DNA from: JAFDZV01 sp966128725
GTDB lineage: Bacteria; Bacteroidota; Ignavibacteria; OLB7
Direction: 5' to 3'
Length of the DNA stretch: 52,858 bases
NCBI GenBank assembly: GCA_966128725.1
Contig: CBHYLN010000016.1
Location: 1 to 52,858 of the forward strand
Part shown: positions 15,949 to 23,724 of the stretch, one piece after another
How positions within the stretch are numbered: the stretch's first letter is position 1
Layout of the letters: each line of letters starts with the position of its first letter
Notes under the pieces: model-generated
Told to the model about the DNA's origin: nothing
The model's input: only the letters and a program-made list of their open reading frames with translations
The model's database searches: none
Translations under genes and position numbers: made by a program

Positions 15949-18063
15949 ATGCCCCGTCTTTATCCATTAGATCGCGTCCGCAACATCGGCATCATGGCGC
16001 ACATCGATGCCGGTAAGACAACGACAACCGAGCGCATCCTTTTCTACACCGGTGTGCTGCATCGCATGGGCGAAGTGCACGATGGTGCTGCAACCATGGA
16101 TTACATGGAGCAGGAACAGGAGCGTGGCATCACGATTACATCGGCTGCCACCACGTGCTTCTGGAAGGGTTCGTTGACGCAGTTCCCCGAACACCGTATC
16201 AACATCATTGATACGCCGGGCCACGTGGACTTCACCGTCGAGGTGGAGCGTTCGCTGCGTGTTCTTGACGGTGCCGTGGCACTGTTCTGCTCGGTTGGTG
16301 GCGTTGAGCCGCAGTCGGAGACGGTGTGGCGCCAGGCCGACAAGTACCAGGTGCCCCGCATTGCGTTCGTCAACAAGATGGACCGTGTGGGCGCGGACTT
16401 CCTGCGTGTTGTGGGGATGATCAAGGAGCGTCTCGGTGCCAATGCCGTGCCGGTTCAGTTGCCGGTGGGCCAGGGCGACATCTTCAAGGGGATTGTCGAC
16501 CTCATCGAGATGAAGGCCTATATCTTCGACGACTCCTCGCAGGGCTCGCGCTGGGATACAATCGATATTCCGCACGACATGGCCGACCAGGCCCGCGAGT
16601 ATCGCACCGCGATGCTTGAAGCCGTGGCCGAGGTGGACGACACCCTGCTTGAGAAGTACCTGGGCGGCGAGGAGATCTCGGCCGAGGAAGTTCGCAAGGT
16701 GTTGCGCGAAGCCACGCTTCAGGTGAAGATCGTGCCGGTGCTGCTGGGCTCCTCGTTCAAGAACAAGGGCGTGCAGCAGTTGCTTGACTCGGTGATCGAG
16801 TTCATGCCGTCGCCGCAGGATATCGGCGCAACGCCGGGCCATCATGTTGATACCAGCGATCATATCGAGCGCCAGGTGTCCGACAGCGAGAAGTTCGCCG
16901 GCCTTGCCTTCAAGATCATTACCGACAAGTTCGTCGGCAAGCTCACGTTCGTGCGTGTGTATTCGGGCGCGATCAGCGCCGGCTCGTATGTATTGAATAC
17001 GATCACCGGCAAGAAGGAGCGCGTGGGTCGGCTTCTGCAGATGCACGCGAACCATCGCGAGGATATCGACACGGCCTACACCGGCGACATCGTTGCCGTG
17101 GTTGGTCTGAAGGCAACCAAGACCGGCGACACGCTGTGCGACGAGAACGATCCGATCGTGCTCGAAAAGATGGAGTTCCCTGATCCGGTTATCGACCAGG
17201 CCATCGAGCCGAAGACGAAGGCCGATCAGGACAAGCTCTCCGAAGCACTGGTCAAGCTGGCCGAAGAAGATCCGACATTCCGTGTGCACACCGATGAGGA
17301 GACCGGCCAGGTCATCATCTCGGGTGTAGGCGAGCTTCACCTTGATATCATTGTTGACCGTATCCGTCGCGAGTTCCGCGTGGAAGCCAACGTTGGCAAG
17401 CCGCAGGTGGCATACCGCGAGACGATCCGCAACACTGTCGATCACGAGCACAAGTTCGTGCGTCAGACCGGTGGTAAGGGTCAGTTCGGTCACGTGGTGA
17501 TCGAGTTCAGCCCGAACGAGCACGGCAAGGGCTTCGAGTTTGTCAACGACATCGTTGGCGGCGTGATCCCGAAGGAGTTCATCAAGCCGGTTGAGCAGGG
17601 CATTGTCGAGGCCATGCGCAACGGTGTTCTGGCCGGCTTCCCGGTGGTCGACATCAAGGCGCGCCTGCACTTCGGCTCGTACCACGATGTTGACTCCTCG
17701 GAAATGGCGTTCAAGATCGCCGCATCGATGTGCTTCAAGGAAGCCTGCCGCAAGGCCCGCCCGGTTCTTCTGGAGCCGATCATGGCCGTGGAAGTGGTGA
17801 CCCCCGAGGAGTACATGGGCGACGTCATGGGCGACCTTTCCAGCCGCCGTGGTCGTATCGAGGGCATGACCGCCCGCGCCGATGCGCAGGTGATCCGTGC
17901 AATGGTTCCGCTCGCCGAAATGTTCGGCTATGTGACCCGTCTGCGGTCGATGACTCAGGGTCGAGCCATCTTCTCGATGGTGTTTGATCACTACGATGAG
18001 GCTCCGAAGTCGGTGGCCGAGGAAATCATCGAGAAGAGCGGCAAGGCGATGGTCGGCGCGTAA
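15949..18063 (+). CDS. fusA: Elongation factor G
   Basis: A 704-aa translational GTPase that drives tRNA-mRNA translocation and, with RRF, ribosome recycling. GTPase motifs: P-loop AHIDAGKT (17-24), RGITITSAA switch I, DTPGHVDF and NKMD. Domains II-V follow in full, including GKPQVAYRETI, the domain IV GGKGQFGHVV and SMTQGRA near the C-terminus. Length is normal for EF-G. It follows rpsG after a 169-nt spacer, wider than usual for the str operon, in which I see no good promoter. This is the only fusA in the window; some FCB genomes carry paralogues elsewhere. Confidence 0.98.
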   Translation: MPRLYPLDRVRNIGIMAHIDAGKTTTTERILFYTGVLHRMGEVHDGAATMDYMEQEQERGITITSAATTCFWKGSLTQFPEHRINIIDTPGHVDFTVEVERSLRVLDGAVALFCSVGGVEPQSETVWRQADKYQVPRIAFVNKMDRVGADFLRVVGMIKERLGANAVPVQLPVGQGDIFKGIVDLIEMKAYIFDDSSQGSRWDTIDIPHDMADQAREYRTAMLEAVAEVDDTLLEKYLGGEEISAEEVRKVLREATLQVKIVPVLLGSSFKNKGVQQLLDSVIEFMPSPQDIGATPGHHVDTSDHIERQVSDSEKFAGLAFKIITDKFVGKLTFVRVYSGAISAGSYVLNTITGKKERVGRLLQMHANHREDIDTAYTGDIVAVVGLKATKTGDTLCDENDPIVLEKMEFPDPVIDQAIEPKTKADQDKLSEALVKLAEEDPTFRVHTDEETGQVIISGVGELHLDIIVDRIRREFRVEANVGKPQVAYRETIRNTVDHEHKFVRQTGGKGQFGHVVIEFSPNEHGKGFEFVNDIVGGVIPKEFIKPVEQGIVEAMRNGVLAGFPVVDIKARLHFGSYHDVDSSEMAFKIAASMCFKEACRKARPVLLEPIMAVEVVTPEEYMGDVMGDLSSRRGRIEGMTARADAQVIRAMVPLAEMFGYVTRLRSMTQGRAIFSMVFDHYDEAPKSVAEEIIEKSGKAMVGA

Positions 18064-18110
18064 TTACCGAAATCAATCAGCAGTCTATATCAACGTTTAA
18101 CCTTCTCTGA

Positions 18111-18117
18111 GAGGAGA
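18111..18117 (+). promoter_or_regulatory. Shine-Dalgarno box of tuf
   Basis: GAGGAGA, 9 nt before the tuf ATG, is one of the strongest ribosome-binding sites in the window and fits the very high expression expected of EF-Tu. Confidence 0.8.
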
Positions 18118-18126
18118 TTATCAGGA

Positions 18127-19332
18127 ATGGCAAAGGAGAAATTCGACCGCAGCAAGCCCCACGTAAACGTGGGTACGGTTGGTCACGTGGACCACGGCAA
18201 GACGACGCTGACGGCCGCAATCACCATGGCGCTTGCGCATAAGCATGGTGGTCAGGTCCGCACGTTCGATTCGATCGACAACGCTCCGGAAGAGCGCGCA
18301 CGTGGTATCACAATCGCGACGGCACACGTGGAGTATCAGACCGACAAGCGCCACTACGCGCACGTCGACTGTCCGGGTCACGCCGACTACGTGAAGAACA
18401 TGATCACCGGTGCGGCTCAGATGGACGGTGCCATCCTCGTTGTTGCCGCAACGGACGGCCCGATGCCCCAGACGCGCGAGCACATCCTGCTCTGCCGTCA
18501 GGTCGGCGTGCCGCGTATCGTGGTGTTCATGAACAAGGTCGACATCGCCGATCCGGATCTTCTGGAGTTGGTGGAGCTCGAGGTTCGCGAACTTCTCACG
18601 AAGTACGAGTTCCCGGGCGACGACATCCCCATCGTGAAGGGTTCGGCTCTGCAGGCTCTCGAGGCCGGCACGAGCGGTGCACCGGTTGACGATCCTCGTT
18701 ACCAGTGCATCTGGGATCTCATGGACGCCGTCGACGACTACATCCCGACGCCGGTTCGTGAGACCGACAAGCCGTTCCTGATGCCGGTTGAGGACGTGTT
18801 CTCGATCACGGGTCGTGGCACGGTAGGCACGGGCCGTATCGAGCGTGGTGTCATCAACGTCAACGAGGAAGTTGAGATCGTTGGCTTCGGAGCAAAGAAG
18901 AAGTCGGTTGTTACCGGCGTCGAAATGTTCCGCAAGCTTCTCGATCGCGGCGAAGCTGGCGACAACGTCGGCCTTCTGCTTCGTGGCGTCGACAAGAACG
19001 AGCTCGAGCGTGGCATGGTTATCGTGAAGCCGGGTTCGATCACGCCGCACACCAAGTTCATGGCTCAGGTGTACGTGCTCTCGAAGGAAGAAGGCGGCCG
19101 TCATACGCCGTTCTTCAACGGCTACCGTCCGCAGTTCTACTTCCGTACGACCGACGTGACCGGCGTTGCCAGCCTTCCGGCCGGCACCGAGATGGTTATG
19201 CCGGGCGACAACGTCGACGGACTCGCGGTTGAGCTCATCACCCCGGTCGCAATGGAGGAAGGCCTCCGCTTCGCTATCCGCGAAGGCGGCCGCACGGTGG
19301 GCGCCGGTGTTGTTACCAAGATCGTCGAGTAA
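18127..19332 (+). CDS. tuf: Elongation factor Tu
   Basis: A 401-aa GTPase delivering aminoacyl-tRNA to the ribosome. Motifs: P-loop GHVDHGKT (19-26), RARGITIATAHVEY switch I, DCPGHADY (81-88), MNKVD and the SAL-equivalent GSALQALE. Domains II and III are complete, ending RTVGAGVVTKIVE. It has a roughly 10-residue insert after domain I (SGAPVDDPRYQC), common in EF-Tu from this and related phyla. It starts 63 nt after fusA behind a strong Shine-Dalgarno box. A strong terminator follows at 19359, so the str operon ends here and is not joined to rpsJ. Confidence 0.99.
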   Translation: MAKEKFDRSKPHVNVGTVGHVDHGKTTLTAAITMALAHKHGGQVRTFDSIDNAPEERARGITIATAHVEYQTDKRHYAHVDCPGHADYVKNMITGAAQMDGAILVVAATDGPMPQTREHILLCRQVGVPRIVVFMNKVDIADPDLLELVELEVRELLTKYEFPGDDIPIVKGSALQALEAGTSGAPVDDPRYQCIWDLMDAVDDYIPTPVRETDKPFLMPVEDVFSITGRGTVGTGRIERGVINVNEEVEIVGFGAKKKSVVTGVEMFRKLLDRGEAGDNVGLLLRGVDKNELERGMVIVKPGSITPHTKFMAQVYVLSKEEGGRHTPFFNGYRPQFYFRTTDVTGVASLPAGTEMVMPGDNVDGLAVELITPVAMEEGLRFAIREGGRTVGAGVVTKIVE

Positions 19333-19358
19333 CAGCAACACGGTCAGCATAGAAACTG

Positions 19359-19396
19359 CAACACCCCCTCTCGCGGATATCGCGAAGGGGGTGTTG
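19359..19396 (+). terminator. Intrinsic terminator of the str operon
   Basis: A 16-bp stem with one bulge: CAACACCCCCT...CGCG pairs with CGCG...AGGGGGTGTTG around a 5-nt GATAT loop, followed by TTGTTT. It begins 26 nt after the tuf stop and is the clearest plus-strand terminator in the window. Confidence 0.92.
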
Positions 19397-19481
19397 TTGT
19401 TTGTGGCCCTGCCTGTCCGGCTGTTCCGGATCGGATGCTTCTGGTCCGAAATGCTTGCATGCCCCCCTCGCCGTTATGCCC

Positions 19482-21155
19482 ATGAATCGGAAACTCCGCG
19501 TTGGCATCCTCGTTAACTCCTGCCGAATCCCGGCGTGGGCGCATGCCATGCTTCAGCGGATCGTCGCCGGCGACTACGCGGAGATCGTGCTGGTGGTGCG
19601 CGATGCGTCCCCGCGAGGTTCCGCCCCCGGCGTAGCGGAGCGCATTCGCCGCAACGCACCCAATGTGCTCTTTACCGCCTTCTCGCGCATCGAGTCGCGC
19701 CTGAGCCATCCTCGCCCCGATGCGTTTGCTTCGGTGGATTGCAGCGAGCTGCTTGCCGGTGTGCCGTGCGTTGATGTGATCCCTGTCCGCGGGAAGTTCT
19801 CCGATACCATCACCGATTCCGACCTCGCAACCATCGCAACACACGATCTTGATGTGCTTGTGCGCCTTGGATTCCGGATCCTGCGCGGCGGCATCCTGCG
19901 AGCGGCCCGCTACGGCGTGTGGTCCTATCATCACGGTGACAACAGCATCAACAGGGGCGGCCCGCCCGGCGTATGGGAAGTGCTGGAGCGCTGGGATGTT
20001 ACCGGCTCGATCCTGCAGATTCTTTCGGAGGATCTGGATAACGGCTTGGTGATGGCGCGATCGCACGCGCATACCGACCGGATGTTCACCGCGCGCAATC
20101 GCAACGGGTATTATTGGAAGTCGATGTCGTTCCTGCCGCGTGCGTTGCAGCAGTTGCACCAGATGGGGGGCGATGCGTTTACCGGGCGCCTGGCGCGCGT
20201 GAACCAGCATCCGGCGTTCTATTCACGGCGTCTGTTCACCACGCCCACCAATCGCGAGATGCTGCGCCTGGGCATTGCGCACTCCTGGAAAGCGTTGAAG
20301 CGAAAGATGGCGGCGTTGCTGCACTTCGAGCAATGGATGCTGCTGTACGCACTGCGGTCGGATGGTACGATGGCGACGTCGTTCTGGCGGTTCAAGCCAT
20401 TGGTGCCGCCGAAGGACCGGTTCTGGGCCGACCCGTTTGTGGTTGCCCACGCCGATACGTGGTGCCTGTTCATCGAGGAGTTTGTCTACGCGCGGGGCAA
20501 GGGGCACATCGCCGCGATGACTGTTGACGCCAACGGTGTGGTGGGGCCGCCCCGCACGGTGTTGCAATGCCCGTACCATCTGTCGTACCCGTTCGTGTTT
20601 GAATATAACGGCGAACATTTCATGGTGCCGGAGTCGGCCGCCAACCGTACGGTGGATGTCTATCGCTGCACGAACTTTCCGGATACGTGGGAACACGCCG
20701 CCACGTTGATGCGTGATGTGCACGCGGTGGACGCAACGCTGCTCGAGCATGGCGGCCGCTGGTGGATGTTCGTCAACATCCGCGAGAATCCCGGCGCCTC
20801 GGCGCTGGACGAGTTATTCCTGTTCCATGCCGATACACCCTTGTCCGCGAACTGGGTGCCACATCCATGTAATCCGATTGTGTCGGATGTTCGCTCGGCC
20901 CGGCCGGCGGGTCGTGTGTTCGAGCACAACGGCAACCTGTATCGGCCGTCGCAGAACTCGGCGCGGCGTTACGGGCACTCGATGGCGATCAATCAGATCG
21001 TGACGCTTACTACCGAGGCGTACGAGGAACGCCTGGTGGAAACCATCAAGCCGGAATGGGCGCCGGGGATTGTCGGGACGCACACATTGAACCACGCCGC
21101 CGGCCTAACCGTGATCGACGCATTGAAACGCCGCCGTAAATACTTCGGCGGCTGA
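19482..21155 (+). CDS. Formyltransferase-like / GINT1-like fusion protein
   Basis: A 557-aa two-domain protein, probably acting in surface-glycan synthesis. The N-terminal half (about 1-200) has a formyltransferase fold: NRKLRVGIL start and the active-site stretch WSYHHGDNSINRGGPPGVWE (148-167), with HHG near the usual Asn-His site and the acidic SEDLDNG (182-188). The C-terminal half (about 305-557) resembles the beta-propeller domain of glucosamine inositolphosphorylceramide transferase (GINT1): FWADPFVV (314-321), IEEFVYARGKGHI, YPFVFEYNG and VDATLLEHGGRWWMFVN. ATG 19476 is an alternative start. It lies just past the str terminator; I see no promoter of the usual type. The substrate is unknown, possibly an amino sugar. 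Confidence 0.75.
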   Translation: MNRKLRVGILVNSCRIPAWAHAMLQRIVAGDYAEIVLVVRDASPRGSAPGVAERIRRNAPNVLFTAFSRIESRLSHPRPDAFASVDCSELLAGVPCVDVIPVRGKFSDTITDSDLATIATHDLDVLVRLGFRILRGGILRAARYGVWSYHHGDNSINRGGPPGVWEVLERWDVTGSILQILSEDLDNGLVMARSHAHTDRMFTARNRNGYYWKSMSFLPRALQQLHQMGGDAFTGRLARVNQHPAFYSRRLFTTPTNREMLRLGIAHSWKALKRKMAALLHFEQWMLLYALRSDGTMATSFWRFKPLVPPKDRFWADPFVVAHADTWCLFIEEFVYARGKGHIAAMTVDANGVVGPPRTVLQCPYHLSYPFVFEYNGEHFMVPESAANRTVDVYRCTNFPDTWEHAATLMRDVHAVDATLLEHGGRWWMFVNIRENPGASALDELFLFHADTPLSANWVPHPCNPIVSDVRSARPAGRVFEHNGNLYRPSQNSARRYGHSMAINQIVTLTTEAYEERLVETIKPEWAPGIVGTHTLNHAAGLTVIDALKRRRKYFGG

Positions 21156-21161
21156 CTTATA

Positions 21162-21184
21162 CAGGCCCGATGTGCGTGGGCCTG
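21162..21184 (+). terminator. Weak hairpin after the formyltransferase-like gene
   Basis: CAGGCCC (21162-21168) pairs with GGGCCTG (21178-21184), 7 bp around a 9-nt loop, directly after the stop at 21155. No T-run follows. The rest of the gap to 21315 holds nothing I recognise. Confidence 0.35.
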
Positions 21185-21315
21185 GCCGGCAACGATTGTT
21201 GACCGGCGCGGGGTAACGCAGCGGGCGGCCGATAAGCCGGTGGCATGCAGGCCACGCCGGCGTTCTCATCCAGCCATCCATTGCTGTTCCGTCCCGATGC
21301 TACTACGCCTGGGGG

Positions 21316-22104
21316 TCATGGCAGGCGCCGCACCTTGATCGCGATATTGGCGGCGAGCGGGCCATAACGTACGCCGAAATCGAGCCCGCCGATCCGCCGC
21401 GCAACCGCACGCGCCACATCGCGCGCTCGGCCATGCAGCAGATGTTCCATCAGGTAGTCCGCGTTCACGGCCGCCACATCCACGAACAATCCAGTGCGCG
21501 CAACGCGCTCGATGGCATACTGGCCGGAGAAGGCCGACGCATCCAGCATGCGGCGCATGTCGCCCAGGGTGTAATGGCGATGGCGGTATCCCGGTGTGCA
21601 CTTGCCCGACGGCTTGCCGCGCAGCAACCGATGCAGCGCCTGATATATCGGCATGGCGTGGCGGCGGAGATAATATCCGTAGTTGTACGGGTCGGCCAGG
21701 GTCAGCAGACCACGGTGCGGTGTGGTGATGATTGCCGTGCCGCCGGGCCGGAGCACGCGGAACAGCTCATCGAGCGTACGGATCTCGTTGTCGACATGTT
21801 CGAGCACATCGGTGCAGACAACGGTGTCGAAGTAGGAATCGGGATAGGGAAGGCTATCCAACGAGCCCAGCCGAAATCGGATGTCGCCGGCGTTTGCCTT
21901 GGCAATGCGAAGCGAGCGAGCGTCGGTATCGATGCCGTGGCACTCAAGGCACAGCCGGCGGTAGGCCAGCGTGGCGATGCCCGACGAGCAGCCCGCGTCG
22001 AGCAGGCGGCGTGTGTGTGATGGTATCCACTGGCAGGCCAGGGCGTGGCGGCCGGTGATCGTGGTGCCGTTTGCAACGGTATCCATGGTGTACCTCTCAA
22101 CCAT
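21316..22104 (-). CDS. Class I SAM-dependent methyltransferase
   Basis: A 262-aa enzyme if read from the ATG at 22104 (MVERYTMDTV); the ATGs at 22137 and 22086 are alternatives. The Rossmann SAM-binding motif I is LLDAGCSSGIATLAYRR, followed by acidic GIDTDARSL (motif II), FDTVVCTDVLEHVDNEI (motif III) and LRPGGTAIITTPH (motif IV). This is the methyltransferase-11/UbiE-like pattern. The C-terminal third (YGYYLRRHAMPIYQALHRL onward) is basic and may contact a lipid or glycan acceptor. It converges on the formyltransferase/GINT1-like gene, and the pair may modify the same surface polymer, though this is inference from position only. Confidence 0.82.
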   Translation of the reverse strand: MVERYTMDTVANGTTITGRHALACQWIPSHTRRLLDAGCSSGIATLAYRRLCLECHGIDTDARSLRIAKANAGDIRFRLGSLDSLPYPDSYFDTVVCTDVLEHVDNEIRTLDELFRVLRPGGTAIITTPHRGLLTLADPYNYGYYLRRHAMPIYQALHRLLRGKPSGKCTPGYRHRHYTLGDMRRMLDASAFSGQYAIERVARTGLFVDVAAVNADYLMEHLLHGRARDVARAVARRIGGLDFGVRYGPLAANIAIKVRRLP

Positions 22105-22386
22105 TTGCAGCGTGAGCCGCGAGCGGCACGAAAGCACGGCACGGAGGCGCCAGCGGTGCGGCAGGCGCGGAACAGGCGATGCCTTTTATGCCAACGCGGA
22201 GGACAGGTGGTTGCTGTCCGGCAAGGTTCATCCCGAACGGCGCAGCCCTGGGGGCGTGTGCCGGGGAGTTGTGCTGCATGGCGATTTGTGCGGTGCGCCC
22301 GGTGCCCGTGGAGGCATCAGTCACACGCGGGGAAATAGGCGCGGCTCGATACGGGAATCAATGCAGATCTGGTGGGAAGACGGGGT
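22105..22386. other. Gap without a recognised gene
   Basis: Between the methyltransferase start and the terminator of the 77-aa gene I find no protein-like frame, RNA gene or clear promoter on either strand. The promoter of the methyltransferase should lie here but no TAnnTTTG match is visible on the minus strand. Confidence 0.4.
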
Positions 22387-22425
22387 AAAAAGAATGCCCC
22401 TCACCGTGATCGGTGAAGGGCATTT
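22387..22425 (-). terminator. Intrinsic terminator of the 77-aa gene
   Basis: Two stacked helices (AATGCCC/GGGCATT and TCACCG/CGGTGA, one mismatch between them, 4-nt loop) followed on the minus strand by TTTTT at 22391-22387. It lies about 33 nt past the stop codon at 22458: a textbook minus-strand intrinsic terminator. Confidence 0.88.
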
Positions 22426-22457
22426 CGTGTGCACTGCTCAATTGTCTTGTTTCCCGG

Positions 22458-22691
22458 TTACGACAGGATAGCCGTACTGCTCGTCCGCTCGATATACCGT
22501 CGCCACGGCTTCTCGTAGGCCTTGGTCTCGTACCACAAATCGAAGGAAATCTGATAGGCAGTTTGTCCGCTTCGATCCATGAGTATCCGATTGCCTTGAT
22601 TGTCAACCGTCTCAGGCTGGCGCCAATCGATCTGACCAGCCACGTCGAGCCAATTCTCGTCCGTAACCCAAACAAGATTCGTGTTCTCCAT
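22458..22691 (-). CDS. Small Trp-rich protein, 77 aa, unknown function
   Basis: A 77-aa soluble protein I do not recognise. It has five Trp residues and many Asp, Glu and Arg, with no signal peptide, membrane segment or cysteine. Composition is protein-like (starts MENTNLVWVTDENWLDVAG; centre ISFDLWYETKAYEKPWRRYI), and its GC looks lower than in neighbouring genes. The ATG at 22691 is fixed by AGGAG 9 nt upstream. It forms an isolated unit: promoter at 22865-22896, a leader of about 165 nt with a perfect 8-bp hairpin, and an intrinsic terminator at 22387-22425. An overlapping 153-codon frame (22358-22819) runs through the terminator and is less likely. A combined regulatory RNA and small protein is possible. 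Confidence 0.6.
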   Translation of the reverse strand: MENTNLVWVTDENWLDVAGQIDWRQPETVDNQGNRILMDRSGQTAYQISFDLWYETKAYEKPWRRYIERTSSTAILS

Positions 22692-22700
22692 GCTTGAGGG

Positions 22701-22705
22701 CTCCT
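22701..22705 (-). promoter_or_regulatory. Shine-Dalgarno box of the 77-aa gene
   Basis: On the minus strand AGGAG, 9 nt before the ATG at 22691; it decides the start codon and the reading frame. Confidence 0.65.
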
Positions 22706-22733
22706 ACAAGGGTGAACGGGTGATCTCGAAACG

Positions 22734-22760
22734 TCCACCGCGATGGAGAACTGCGGTGGA
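22734..22760 (-). promoter_or_regulatory. Leader hairpin of the 77-aa gene
   Basis: TCCACCGC (22734-22741) and GCGGTGGA (22753-22760) form a perfect 8-bp stem with an 11-nt loop between the promoter and the Shine-Dalgarno box of the minus-strand 77-aa gene. It could be an attenuation or protein-binding element, or could stabilise the transcript. Confidence 0.5.
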
Positions 22761-22864
22761 TAGGGATGTTGCGAGATGAGAGAGAGAAGAGAAGGAATCG
22801 CTCCGTTTTCAAAGGACATCGAGGCTCCCTACCACCACGATGCAATAGCTACTGGGGAGCAGTC

Positions 22865-22896
22865 GAAATATATGCGTTGATGCGATTGCTTCGCAA
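22865..22896 (-). promoter_or_regulatory. Promoter of the 77-aa gene
   Basis: On the minus strand: TTG at 22896-22894, exactly 21 bp, then TATATTTC at 22872-22865 (one mismatch to TAnnTTTG). Spacing is identical to the rpsL and S10 promoters. The transcript would begin near 22860. Confidence 0.72.
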
Positions 22897-23281
22897 TAGG
22901 TTGATGCAAGAAAACTGTTCATAACACGAATAGTTGTACGCCGGGCGCACTGGTGGGAAATGGCAGGGGAGCAGGGTGCTCGGCCGCAGCTCGGAAGCAC
23001 TGGTGCGCCGCAATGTTGATGCCGACCAGGGGTATGGGGCGCGGGTTGGGTGGCCGGCCATCCAACCCGGCAGCGGCCGGAGTCGTGGCCAGGGTGCCGG
23101 CGGTTTCGGCGACGCGGTAAGCGGTGATGCGGGCGGGCTGCACACAGCAGTTGTAGGGCAGGTGAATCGTGTTCCGAGCCAGCGTAATGCGAGATGGGCT
23201 GTAAAAGGGCCAAAACGGGCCACAAAAGTGCCCGGTGTTACAATTGCGTACCGAATCAGCCGGTTTTGGCCAAAACAACGC
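22897..23281. other. Non-coding control region upstream of the S10 promoter
   Basis: No convincing gene. The long open frames here (for example 22934-23521 plus, 22809-23225 minus) have Gly/Arg/Pro-rich shadow composition. The region holds a perfect 14-bp palindrome GTTTTGGCCAAAAC (23263-23276) five bp upstream of the S10 -33 box. A second copy of its right part, GGCCAAAAC, lies at 23208-23216, exactly 60 bp away, and the related GGGCCACAAAAG at 23217-23228. Confidence 0.5.
23263..23276. promoter_or_regulatory. 14-bp palindrome, candidate operator of the S10 operon
   Basis: GTTTTGGCCAAAAC is a perfect palindrome whose right edge is 5 bp before the TTG of the S10 promoter, a typical activator or repressor position. 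The nine bases GGCCAAAAC recur at 23208-23216. No known regulator is assigned. Confidence 0.5.
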
Positions 23282-23313
23282 TTGCACCGTCAAGCGTGCC
23301 CAACGTATATTTG
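23282..23313 (+). promoter_or_regulatory. Promoter of the S10-spc-alpha operon
   Basis: TTG at 23282-23284, 21 bp, then TATATTTG at 23306-23313, a perfect match to the Bacteroidota consensus. Transcription would start near 23319, about 405 nt before rpsJ. Confidence 0.85.
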
Positions 23314-23724
23314 CGGGCTAAATAATTTGAGCGTCTCACGAAAGCGCTGGGGCAACCTTCTAACTCACCGATCCTACTGCGGAGAAAGTGGAGGGCGCCA
23401 ACCGGAGAAAAGCAGAGAACGAGCGGGCTGCGGTGCAATGCCGGGGTCAACGAAACGCAAACACGCGAATCGGGCTCATCTTGGAAACCTCCAACATCGT
23501 TGGACCTGCGCGATAGGTTGAAGTGCGAATCCCAAAACGGCAGCTACTGTGCCGTTCGGCCCATCTCCCGGGCCACATCGCACACCGTATGTGAGCGCAT
23601 TCATCAAGCGTCATAGTCGATAACACAGAACGGTGTTCCTCGCCGGGCGGGGGCACATGCGCCGTTCTACCGTTGTCTGTTCATACTGAGACGAGAACGT
23701 ACTAATTCGGAGCAAGCGAACAAC
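23314..23724 (+). promoter_or_regulatory. Long structured 5' leader of the S10 operon
   Basis: About 410 nt with no credible gene between the promoter and rpsJ. It can form tandem hairpins: AACGGCA/TGCCGTT (23536-23542 and 23550-23556) directly followed by GGCCC/GGGCC (23558-23562 and 23570-23574). A perfect AGAACGG/CCGTTCT pair (23627-23633 and 23662-23668) lies nearer the start codon. In E. coli a leader of similar position is the target of L4 autoregulation; homology of structure is not implied. Confidence 0.55.

Noticed and set aside
15967..17991. Antisense frame of 674 codons in fusA, and one of 409 codons in tuf (18121-19350)
   Set aside because: Shadow frames of highly conserved genes; composition is not protein-like and no promoter or ribosome-binding site supports them.
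22358..22819. Minus-strand 153-codon frame overlapping the 77-aa gene
   Set aside because: It runs through the intrinsic terminator, has no Shine-Dalgarno box and is Arg/Ser/Pro-rich; the 77-aa frame has better signals.
22934..23521. Plus-strand 195-codon frame upstream of rpsJ
   Set aside because: It spans the S10 promoter and has Gly/Arg-rich shadow composition; no recognisable protein.
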